64,000 nucleotides of DNA from Vitellaria paradoxa (taxonomy: Eukaryota; Streptophyta; Magnoliopsida; Ericales; Sapotaceae), in the NCBI GenBank assembly GCA_019916065.1, contig CM034238.1, positions 26,895,246 to 26,959,245 on the forward strand, read 5' to 3'. A program made the position numbers and the translations under genes. Positions 39,501-51,500 of this stretch are shown here, one piece after another (position 1 is the stretch's first letter; each line of letters opens with the position of its first letter). The notes beneath the pieces were generated by a model. It worked only from the letters and a program-made list of their open reading frames with translations. It was not told the DNA's origin and did no database searches.

Positions 39501-42500
39501 CCAACTTGACGTCAAATCGGCCTTCCTGCATGGAGAAGCTAATGAAGAGGTGTTTGTTGATCAACCTCTAGGTTATGAACAGAAGGGGGAAGAATCAAAA
39601 GTCTATCGACTCAAGAAAGCATTGTATGGACTTAAACAAGCTCCCCGAGGTTGGTACAGTCGCATAGAGTCATACTTTATCAATGAAGGCTTCAACAAAT
39701 GCCCCTACGAGCATACTTTGTTCACTAAAACAGTGGTTGGAGGTAAAATATTGATTGTTTGCCTTTATGTTGATGATCTTATATTTACTGGGAATGATGA
39801 AGTTATGTTCGAACAATTTAAGAAGTCCATGATGGTTGAATTTGACAATGACTGATCTGGGAAAATGAGATACTTTCTGGGCATTGAAGTGTTGCAAAAG
39901 GAAGATGGCATCTTTATTAGCCAACGAAAGTACGCTCAAGAGGTTCTAGAAAGATTCAACATAGGCCAGTGCAACTCAGTGCAAAATCCAATTGTTCCTG
40001 GGTTTAGACTCACTAGGGATAAAGGAGGAGTGGGAGTCGATGGTACTCTCTACAAGCAGATGGTAGGAAGTCTCAAGTATCTAACTGCCACAGGCCTTGA
40101 TTTGATGTTTGTTGTAAGTCTAATCAGCAGGTACATGGAACGTCCCACTGAGTCTCATTTGATGGCAGCAAAAAGGATTCTAAGGTATGTGAAGGGAACA
40201 GCTAGCTTTGGGGTGTTTTATAGGAAGGGAGGAGATGAAGGGCTCTTTGGTTACACAGACAGTGATTATGCCGAAGATCAGGATGATAGAAAGAGCAATT
40301 CAGGCTATGTCTTTATGATAAATTCAAGTGCAATATCTTGGTCTACAAAGAAACAGCCAGTGGTTACTCTTTCTACCACCGAAGCCGAGTTTATTGCTAC
40401 AGCATCAAGCGCTTGTCAAGTTGTTTGGTTGAGGAGAATTTTGAAAAGTCTAAATCATGAGCAGTCCGGACCTACGGTGGTGTACTACGACAACATTTCA
40501 GCCATCAAACTCTCGAAGAATCCAGTAATGCATGGCCGTAGCAAGCACATAGACATTCGTTTTCATTTTCTTCGAGATTTGGTCAAAGATGGAGTAGTGG
40601 AGCTGACACAGTGTTCTACCCAGGAGCAACTTGCAGATATCATGACTAAACCATTGAAGTTTGAAGTTTTCGAAGATGAGAGAATCATGGGTGTTTGCAA
40701 ATACCATGGGATAAACTAATTGTCAATGACATTCAGTTTAAGGGAGGATGATAAAGTTATTGGAACTTTCTAGCCATTAAGTTTCCTTGTTTTCAGGGTT
40801 TAGTTTTAGTCTTGCAAATAATCTCTCCGGTACTTGAGGGACAAGATTTCATTTTCTGTTTCTGACTTAGTCATGTTCCACGATCCTAGGTCCTGTAAAA
40901 TCGTGGGTTGTTATCTCCTTCTCATTTTCATTGTAAGGCTATTTAACAGCCATAAGAGTTATTTAATTGAATAAGAGAATTCTCCCAGTTTTCTAGTGCA
41001 ATTAGGTTTTGTGTTCACAAAAGCTTTCTGCTATTCTCTTGGTTCTAACAGGCAAACACCACCACTAGCATTGCCTCCATCTATCGACCTCCAACGACCT
41101 AAACAGTGCCCAGTAACCTCCGGCGAAACTCTGGTGACTTTTCTGCGAAGGTCTAAAACACTCTAGGATACTCCAGAATATTTGTCTAAGCCCCTTTTAG
41201 CCCATTTTTGTAGATTCCAAATTATCAATATACTACCGGGTACTCATTCGAATAATAACCAGATGCAAACCCAAATAGTAGCCCTCACTGAAGCCATTCA
41301 AGGATTGAACGCGAAGTTTGAGGAACGCTATTGGCCGAGCAACCCTATTCACCTCTCTTCTAACCAAATATCTAATTCAAAGCCGAACACAGCTTCAGCT
41401 CCTCCATTTGGTGCCTTTACCGATACTTTAAAAGTCACTAATAAACCGAACAGAGAATGTAATGACGACCACCTTGAAGTAAAGAGAAATCCTAATAACG
41501 ATCAAATTGAAGAGTTGATTTATGAGCCTAATCCTAACAATTTTTATTTTCCAGATGATAAGAATGATGACCAAATCATGGGCAAGCTACTTGATGAAAT
41601 TGTTGCGACTACCGAAATTGTTGCGACTATTAAAATCATTTCTCTTAATGAGACACAAACTTCCAGTGATATTACGAAGGTCCCTACCAGTACTATCGAG
41701 TTGAAGAGTATACCTAAAACCTATGGTACTTCCGTGAATATTGTCTTTTCTACTCCTAAACTTCTCCCACAAATTGGTCCATTTTCTGTCTTCTTCCAAC
41801 ACCTACAAGTTTAGTTTTCTAAATCACAGCACTTCTATCTCGAGAAACTTGGTGGAGACACTAGATTTCTATCACCACTAACGCGCGTCCATGAACATTT
41901 GGAACGGTTTGAACATCCACTTTGTTCAAGGCCTGACAATTGAAGAAGTAAGTAAATTTTCAACTCAACGAAGTTGAGTTTTTCTAAGAGGTGGATGATG
42001 CGAAAGCCAAAAAAAAATATAAAATAATTATTATTAGGATTTTATTTTATTAATATTAGATTTTATATTAAGATTTTACTTTATTTTATTAAAGATTATC
42101 TATGAAGCATGGATACGGGAGCGGGTACGAGTACAGGTACGGATACGGCAATTTTCAAAAAATGAGGATACGGGTACGACAAAGACACGGCAAAAAAATA
42201 AAATAAAATATATATTTTATTTAAAATAATTTTGAAGATAGCATGTATATACTACTAAACATTTTATAAATAACAATTATAGAGCTTGAAAAATACTATT
42301 CAATCCATAAATTAACATCATTCATACTCAAAACTACCAATATCATTCATACACAAAACAAAATTATAACAAAAAGTATCAAATACAATTTCATACATCC
42401 CAAAAATAAAAATAGTTTTTTATTTCCTAAATTTTAGTTAGATCAAACTTCAATCATATCAATCTATTTTAGTTAATTATAGTTTGGCCCCTACTAAAAC

Positions 42501-45500
42501 TTTATCATATCAATTGTACCCCCAAAAAGGTTTAAAATATTATATTTGGACCCCCGCCGTATCCTAGAAGTATCCTTGCCGTATCCTTGCCGTATCCTGA
42601 TCGTATCCCAGCCATATTCCAACCGTATCCTATGCAAAATTTAACATAAAAAATTAGGATACGCCACGTACGTATCCGGCCGTATCCTAGCCGTATCCAT
42701 ATCCCCAAATTATCTGATACGAGTGCAGTGCCTAATTTGAAGTATCCATGCTTCATAGAAGATTATTTTATTTTAGGAAAAATTTTATTTAGATTTATGT
42801 TAAGTAGGATTTATTAGAATATTTGATTTTGCTTTATTTTTAGTAATCTTGAGTATGTATTAACCTATTTAAAGGCTTAAAATGATTAGGGTTAGACACA
42901 TTGATGAATATGAAAAATTGAGTTATTGAGGCCTCCGTGGCTTGTTCTCCCTCCCCCTCTTCTTCTTTCTTCCCTCTCCCCTAAACTTCTTCTCTCTCTT
43001 TGTTTTATTCTCTATCGTCATGCATCAATCTTATATACTACTTGAAGATGCACTTCCTTGGGGTATGCATAAATTGACTTACCACACTTACTACATAGGC
43101 AATATCAGGTCTGGTATAATCTTTGCCCTAACAGACTCAAATTCAAGATTAAACCTAACAAGGAATTTCAGTATAACCATTTGTTCTTGTTAGCTCTGCA
43201 TTTTTGTAATATCAATCGACATGGGTTGAAGAGAGTTCAACTCTTCATACATATTCCTCAAGGCTACAAAATATTCAATGATACTCTCGCCAAATTGTTA
43301 AAAGTTTAAAGAAATCACTAGAAACATTGTACATACTACTAAGGTTCCTAGAATAAAGCAAGTGAAAATAGTCCTAGATCTCCTTACATGTGTCCAAATG
43401 GGATTTCAAATCTGCAGTCTCGACCTCCATAAAATTTCATAATAAACTTTGATATTCGTATCATCTTGAATGCAATTCTCTTAAGCAGTTGCAGTTGTTT
43501 TTGGAGCAGTTTCAATAGAATGTTTGTGTTTACCAAGTCCGGTCAAGATTACATTTGATCATTAAAGAAAATTCTTTCCATTTAGCTTTCGAGTGGTCAA
43601 ATGATGAGGCCAATTAGTAGAAGACGTTAATTTGGCATTAACTGGAAAAGCACTTGATATGGTACTTGAATTTGAGGCAATAAGAGATAAGAAATTCTAA
43701 GTCTAAGGAGCCTGGAGGGCCATCGGAGTGTTGTTGTAGCTCAGAGTTTGCCAAAAAGGCCACCAAGAGAGTCGCCTCAAGCTGGCGAGGCCAATGGTGG
43801 TTGGGTAGCTGCGTGGGAGGAGCACTGGTTCCCACAATTGACTCGCAGCCCTTGTCAGAGAGAGATAAGCATTGTCGGTGACTAGAACTTAACTAAAAAT
43901 GATGAGCAACTCCTGGGCTAAGTCCAATGAAGATCACCAACAGCTAAGTGAGGATCAGCAAGGGTCGACCGATCCTAGATGGTGTTTTTTGGCGACAGTG
44001 GTGGTTTTTTATGCAACGTTGGGCAAAAACCTAAACTAATTAGGGCTCCTAGGGCTTGTGATTCCCTAATTTCTTGATTCAACGCAATTGAGAAGCAAAT
44101 AACTTACGATTATTGCTCAGATACATGTCAAGAACAAAGGTGGAATCGAATGGCTTAACTTCCTCAAGGTTTAGGACTTAGGATGTGCTTGGGAGTCAAA
44201 AATTCATGGGTTCTGAAGGTTTTTAAAGTATGGGTTCATTGTTCTAAGGTGTTCACACAAACCATACTTAGGAGTTTTAAGTGATGGGTTTTGTGATGTT
44301 CTCATGCGTTTGTTGAACACCTCATAACTCATAATTGGGTGCTTTGTTCAAATTTTTTGAATAGCCCAATTTGGAGAGTTCTCATGGGTTTAAAAAATTT
44401 ACAACAATAATACCCTCATTAAAATATTGAAATCCAAACTTGACCTTCCTTAACAAAACCTATTACTCATATTCCTAGCTTCACATTGCTGCAAACTCGA
44501 TGTTGTATATTTTGAATAGTCTATAATTTGAATTTGATTTATTTGAACAAGTATTTTGGATGATCTATGACGGTTATAGGTACCATCCATTCTTAACTTT
44601 GCCAAAACTGTCATGGCCCAATCATGTACAGGCCGTACCAAGGCCTGATACAAGAATGAGCAAATAGCAAATAACCTTTTCTTCCCTGCTCCCTCGACCT
44701 TCATTCCTATCCTGCTAAGCAGAGGCTACTAGTGCGGATGTGACTTATTTAGATTCATATTTTTGAATATCATTTTCGTAAGACCTTTTTTTGTGCTACT
44801 TCAATATATTACATAAAATATTGTTTTATACGAACAATAATTACTACTTAACGAATAAACAAGAGTAAGTGTCACTATATACATGAATAAACACTTCAGC
44901 ACCCATTTAAAATAAACTCCCAAACACGGGTTCGTTATTTTTAAACCCATGTTCCCTAAACACCTCTAAACCCACACCAATCCATACCATCTAAACGCCT
45001 CAAAACCATACTTTAAAACTCTCAAGCACACTCTTAGTCTATCTCTATATACACAAAACTGTACAATTTTAGGAAACTAAAAATCACATCTATTCTATGA
45101 GGAAATCAACCTACGACTTATGCTACACGTTATTTCTATATTTACAATATCATTCATTTATCTAACAGAATCTATGGTTTTGGCAATATTAGTAAGCTGA
45201 TATTTTGTAGTTAACGTCACAACATCAAAGACCAAATACTGGAGGTGGAATTTGTGTAAACCTAATGTGTGCCAAGGCATGTTTTACAATATATTGGAAG
45301 TGTGGCTGACACTTCAAACCAATCCTAAATTGTTTTCTGCAAGTGAATAAGAAAAAATTCCTATTACACAATGAAATTGCATATTAAAGTTTCAAAAAAA
45401 TAAAAGAGCAACAATGTCCCTATAATATATGTCCTATGCCATAGGTTTTTAAACCAAGCTTCTAATATACTACGTTCAAATTCACTGTTGAAAGAAAGGC

Positions 45501-48500
45501 AGGAAAAAAGGGGGAAAAAAACAAGAAAAAAGAAAATAAAACTAGTGCAGCCAGTTCCATCATAATATAAGAAAATTCTTATTGTTAGAAACTGTCAAGG
45601 ATAGTGCATGAATTTTAAGGAAAATATCAATGTAAAGCAATAACTAAGCCAAACAGAAAATTCAAAGAAGATATCAGCCCAAGGTATATCATATTCCATC
45701 AAGCTTGAGAATGATTGGACGTGTTTACCTTCAACCTCGAATATTGATCAGCCAAAGATAACTCCTGATGCACCATGTCAATCAACCTACAAAAGAAAAC
45801 CATGTACCAGAGAAAATGTTTAACTAAAAGACAGTTCAATTGTAACAAGTAAATATCAAACAATTTTAAACATGGACAAAATCATAATAGGTTGAAAACA
45901 ACCATGAAAGTGAAAAGAGGAAAGGGGGGAGTAAGAGAGGAGTGGGGTGGTATCCGATGAGCTATCCAAACTCAAAAGTGCAGTTATGCATCAGCCTTTC
46001 ATCATCTATGTTTTAAGCATCCAGTTTAACCAATAAAAAGCCATGCCATCAATCAGAATGTATCTTGAGCTTCATTGTATACTCTTTCTTTTTAGTATTG
46101 GACCTACTCATTTACCCAAAATACAAATAAATAAATAATTACTTATTTAAGCAGATTTGTTATTCTAATCAGATTACAAAAATTTCTAGTATTACAATTT
46201 ATATTTATATGATAAAACACAACACATTTCAAAAATGTCCCTGTCACAAACTAAAATCCAAAAGCTAAGATTGAGTTTTATTCTTCAATGAATGGCTGAG
46301 ATCGTTTACAAACCAAAGTTTCCCCTCAAACTCCCGCCTAGTCTTTGAGTCACTTCACATTCTGATAGACCATTGACTTGAACTTAATGATGATATCTAA
46401 AGAATTGCATTGAGAAAAAAAAAAAATTGGATTTTTGGAAAGGGAATTTATCTCAGTTTTTAAACTAGGAAAATGTGCTAACATATTATAATTTCAAATG
46501 CGTGCATATTTAATTCTAGTTAAGAAGTGTCATAGGCACGGGTTATTCGCTAGTAACATTATATACATACAAATGTTTAGCGTATAAAAAAAAATGCATA
46601 TAGAAAATACAAGGAAAACAAAAAATTGAAAATTTATCAACATATATGTGCACTAATGGGTTGCATCAACTAAATATTGGCTGCAACCTATATTGGCAGA
46701 GATAATGTAAATCTGTCACTAATAAATATTACCATATCCATATTGGAAAAGCCTAAAATTTCATAACACGTTGCCAACATGAAATGGATCATCTGGTATA
46801 TGAACTATGCCCCTACCTGTCCCTTCTCATGACATTGTTAATGGATTATGGATCTACAGTTCACTTGCAGAAGCATTTGCGACAAGGAGATTTCAAGGAT
46901 TTCCTCTACTCATTCATTTAAGAGTGTGTTTGGAGTGATAAAAAGTGAGATAAAACGAGATAAAGTGAAAAAAGTTGTAGGTTCGTAATTCGTGCAATGA
47001 GATAAAAAGTGAATAACTTTTAGAGATTTTCAGAGTTTTTTAGAAATTTTTTTGTTTTTTAGCACACCAAACGGTGCCTAAGTTTTCTAAATCAAAGGAT
47101 TTAAGATAATCTATAACCTTTCTACACATTCTAATCATTATAACGTAGAAGAAAATCCAGCAAATAGCAGATTGTACAACAAGAATAGCAAGCCACAAAG
47201 GAAAAGTACCAATAAAATTAAGAAAGAAAGCAGAGAGACAGAAACCATTACATATAAAGGTCGATATCTTCGATGTTGATTAAAGCACCATTCAGAGCCA
47301 TTAAGGACTTGCCAGGAGGAATCATCCGCTGGTTTGTAATTATTTCATCTTTAATGGAATCATTGAGCTGCATTAGATTAGAGATCAAGATTTATCAGCC
47401 TAATACAATGGCATCACATCTCTGGTACAAATATTACATGCACCAAATCAATTTTAATTTTAATTTGGATAGGATAAGTTACCTTCATACGAGACAAGGA
47501 AGAGACAACACTCGGGAAATTTTGACTTATTTCTTGCATTGACTGCAAGGGATCAGAGGCATGAACAATCCTTTGTGCTGTTTGGTGCCCTAAATCTGTA
47601 GTGGAATAAAAAGTGAGCTCATTATAAAAGCTCTCGAAGTTGAAAATTATTATTGAAACATTGTTAGCGATGGTAACTACCCTTTAATTCCCAAACATCA
47701 AGTGTATCAGATATTGTTGACGATAGAAGATAATCCCTAAAAGCCATTATTTCAGAGGTTAGTTCAGGCTTGCGTTCCTGCAAGAGGACACAAGGAAATC
47801 AACAACATCAGCTCTGCAAGGCAGCATAGAAAATATTTGTTCATAATTCAGTAAAGATCTTCTAAAGATAATTCTGCAGTACAATCAAGCTTCTAAGAGG
47901 GAATTTTCAACACTCAAGAAAAGAATGTCAAGTTCTTTGAGGTTTAACAAAATATAAGTTAAATAACTTTCAATGAAATCTCAACCCATGACTTAAAATA
48001 TATATATTTTTAATATTTTATGCATGTAAATATTATTTTATTTCTCTTTTCTTATAAAGATAGAGCTTTATATCCAGATTTAAAAATCTTATGATTTTAA
48101 TACTAAACTACTTCTGTAATTTTTAAAACTAAAAATCTGGAAAAATAGTTTTTAAAATTTTTTAAAAATAAATAGGTTTAGGTGGGCAGGCTCGGATTAA
48201 ACTTATGCTTCTGATTTTTTGTTACGCTCAGCTCGAAACATCCTGACGGACAAAATATTAATTCTACCCTGGCCTGATCATTGGCCAGCAGTACAAGCAT
48301 AACTATTTGTCATATACCTTTAGACATACTTCGGATGCTTGAAGTACAAATGTTTTCCATTTCTTAAACAAACACAAAATAAATATAGATCATTTTATAA
48401 GTTCAAAAATATATATATATACATATATTGGGAGTCAATGATTAAAATCAAAGTAACGTGGATTTACATCTATCAATTACTCATCCTTTAGGATTTTTAC

Positions 48501-51500
48501 TTTTATAAAATCCTAAATACCAAAACTTTCAAGTTAATTCAGAATAGAGCTTTTCCAAAATAAATATTGGAAATTTCTATTCCCATCTCCTTTTAACATA
48601 TAGAATCTCAAAAATGATCTCTTGGCATTTTGATACTTTTTCTTATAGATACTAGATTTAAGTACCACACCTTAGCATTTGATACCATAAAACATGATTA
48701 TTTTTAAATATAAAAAATGGTGACATCATAATTTCCATGTATATATATAAAGCAAGTTATATGACACTATATCGCTTCTATGTCCATGTGTTAATTTTTT
48801 AAAATTTAGTCCGTGTCTAGTTCCCATATCCATCCCTATCTCTGCTTCTTACTCAAAAAATATAAAAGATCAAGATTGGTAGAAAATTATAATAAACAGT
48901 CCGTGATTGCTCCAAAACATTTTTCAGAACTCCATCCAGAAAACAATAGATTATAATAGTCTCCAGTAAACACATAAATTATGCTAAATACATCTAGACC
49001 ATGTTTAGGGAAAATATGAGCAATTAAAGCATCTATATAAGTGGCGGTTTAGTGCACGAGACTCCCGCCTATGTGGGTTCTAGAAAGAGGCAATGTGCAT
49101 AGTCTTACCCCCAACAAGTGGAGAGATTGTTTTCAAGTATTGAATCAACAACCTTCAGGCCGCAAAGGAGCAACATTACTGTTGCACCAAGGCTCAACCT
49201 CAATTAAAGCATCTATGTAAGTGATAAAAACATATGGTAACATGGAATTGAAATATGGGCAGATATGACTCTATGAAACAAACCAGAATTCTAGAGAAAA
49301 TGAACCCTCTAACTTCTTGGCTGAGATCTTCAGTGTGAGGATCTTCAAGAGTTACACCTGCAACTCACACATTGGAATGTTTAAGAAACTAAACTCAAAG
49401 CAAACTGCAACAATAAAATTCGTATAGAAAAGCCTTTTCTTGCATCCTTTGATACTTAGTATAAAATTTTGATTACTTATCAAAAAAAAAAAATTGTATG
49501 GAAAAGACAACATTAGTGCAGTATAAAGAGATGGTTGATAAATGAACTGTTAAATTCACACATTCTTAAGTAAAAAATATCAAATTTAGATAATTCCAAA
49601 GTGCAATAATAGCTTGCGCAATTCCAGTAAGAAAGCTTCCCAAAGAAACAAGAAACAGACGACCAAATGTATGACTTTGTTCATAAAACATCAAAAAAAA
49701 GAGCCAGATAGCACTGACTATTTGTACTAGGATAAAGCAATTCTTATATCGAGGGGGAGGGGGGCAGACTGAAAAATTTTGGGATACTCAAGGTGTAAAT
49801 CAGCTCAATAAAAAATGATTTGAGTCCATAAGGTCTAGTACACTGTGTTAAATGGACTTGGTATGAATGTTGAATGCGGGTACATCTCTAAGACTTGAAT
49901 CTATTAATTCTCTTATTCAAGGATATGGAGACACGAGAAAATATTTATATATTTAATATAATTATTTTATTTTATTAATTAATAAAATATTAACAATGTT
50001 TCATTAGACTTTTCACTCGTAAAATATAAGTTGTTGGCATAAATGATGTGCTCAAATTAAATTGCTAAAAGTGTTTTGCATGAATATTCAATTATATTGG
50101 ACATGTATGTCATACCCATACTCAATTATCTTTGTCCGAGTGTCAAGTATCCAACACGGGTACAACATACATTTAGAAAAATCCATGCAACATTATTTTT
50201 TTTTTTTTTGATAGGTAAGCCGGGGGGGAGGGCTCGGGTTCGAACCCGGGTGATGAGTGGGTAAAGAATGGAGCTCAACCACCAAGCTAAGTGCCTCACT
50301 CAACCAGAAAAATTCATGCAACATATTAGTACTTACTTTCAGCTAAGATCCACAAATAAATTAGAAGATAGGTGCAACCATATCATCTACAAAATCAGCA
50401 TACCATAAGAGAATGGAATTTTCCATAACTCTTGAAGTTGATGCATTAAGTTAGGATAATAGCACGAGTTAATCTTGCTAACCTTTTTTTATTGCACTGT
50501 CATCCATAGCCTTGTATTCCATGTTCTTCAGGGCAAGTTCTACACCATAACCACCCAAGTTTACTGGATCACTTGCACCAACAGCTGCACAATAGCCACT
50601 TTTGTCTTGACAGCCGGATGGCAATACAGGTCTAACAACATACTTAACCTTTCCCTGGAAAATAAGAGAGTATTTGTTTCAACAACATAATCCATTAGTG
50701 TAAAAGAAAACTGAAAACAAGGTCAATAATTCAAAAGCAAAAACACGAACTGCAATTCTACAATGAAGTCAATTAGCTCAAGCAAGTACCTAAATAGAAC
50801 TAGCTAAATAAAGTTAATAAATAAAATGCAATACACTGCTGGAGGGCACAATAAGTAGCACAGATTTGGTGGCATGTTCAGCAAGACTCCATGCATACTT
50901 CTTTTTCTTGATTCAGCTTCCTATATTAAAGCTAGTTGTGTTTCTCCCATCCACACTATTTATTCAATTTCAGCCAAACAATAGATAAAAATGTAGTAAC
51001 ATGAGAACAAGTATTGCTTAATAAACCTCTTTCGCTGCTGCCACCAATGTCACATGAAATTCCCTAAAGCAGTCTGTCCCAAGTGCCCCATACAAAATTG
51101 CGGCTGGACTTCCAATATTTGAATCAAAATAGACATGGTCAAATTCAAAAAGTTCTGGCTGCTGAAATGAATCCCCAGCTCTGGCAACAATACACAGATA
51201 TTACAAAGGGTACAAATATGAAAAGGATTTTTAAAAATATCCTTATACAATGAATGGCATAAAGCAGGACTTACGACGGGCTACGAAGCCACAAAAGTAA
51301 CTCTGCAACATCAAAAACAGTGCTACGCCTGTATCCACCCAACAACACTTTCCCCCGGTACTTATTGGGTTCATGCCCATCAACAATGGTTCTTCAACCT
51401 TCTTGCTTCCCGTGCTTTCATTTGCTTCAGAAATTCCTCCGCTGATAAAGTGAGAGCTAATATCATCAGTCAGGGGAAAGGAAGAAAGAGATTCCAATGC

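Larger units (their letters stand above)
36351..41050 (+). mobile_element. Near-complete Copia retrotransposon nested in the non-autonomous LTR element
   Basis: The LTRs are 36,351-36,651 and 40,749-41,050. They differ at about six transitions and one indel, so the insertion is recent. Target duplication is GACAA / GGCAA (36,346-36,350 and 41,051-41,055, one transition). The primer site TGGTATCAGAGC starts at 36,654 and a purine tract AAGGGAGGA ends at 40,748. Gag starts at 36,725 and has a C-x2-C-x4-H-x4-C zinc knuckle near 37,475. Protease (LDSGCSNHM), integrase ([24 protein letters not shown]), RT (CLYVDDLIF) and RNase H ([24 protein letters not shown]) follow in Copia order. It is inactive: frame breaks near 37,027, 37,570, 37,690, 37,785, 38,855 and 39,847, and a TGA stop near 38,379. 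Confidence 0.95.
35769..43027 (+). mobile_element. Non-autonomous LTR retrotransposon with perfect target duplication
   Basis: The 5' LTR is 35,769-36,143 (375 bp) and the 3' LTR 41,996-43,027 (same LTR plus a 659-bp insertion). Both start TGATGC and end CATCA, and they share long blocks such as TTGATTTTGCTTTATTTTTA and AAAATTGAGTTATTGA. The target duplication ATCTT is exact (35,764-35,768 and 43,028-43,032). A primer site TTGGTATCAGAAC follows the 5' LTR, and a purine tract AAGAGGTGGA precedes the 3' LTR. With the nested Copia removed, the interior is only about 1.15 kb and has no protease, integrase or RT. It must have been mobilised by enzymes from another element. Confidence 0.85.
31884..45152 (-). 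mobile_element. Old Copia element filling most of UGGT intron 9, heavily interrupted
   Basis: Its LTR copies are 31,884-32,039 (about 156 bp) and 44,126-45,152 (the same LTR plus an 853-bp MITE). On the minus strand each starts TGATATTGTAAATATAG and ends TTTGTTCTTGACA; they are clearly diverged, so the element is old. A purine tract (TTGAGGGAGAGTAG) precedes the 3' LTR, and a TGTATCTGAGC segment resembling an initiator-Met-tRNA primer site follows the 5' LTR. Gag-like remnants lie at about 43,110-44,125. Integrase, RT ([20 protein letters not shown]) and RNase H remnants lie at 32,840-35,030. The middle is replaced by other elements. The two outer flanks (GGATC and TTCAT) do not match. Confidence 0.75.

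Noticed and set aside
36725..40719. Active, translatable Copia polyprotein
   Set aside because: At least five frame breaks and an in-frame TGA separate gag, protease, integrase, RT and RNase H.
50194..50305. Functional tRNA gene
   Set aside because: Box B is perfect, but the acceptor stem does not close and target duplications plus a poly-A tail mark it as a SINE.
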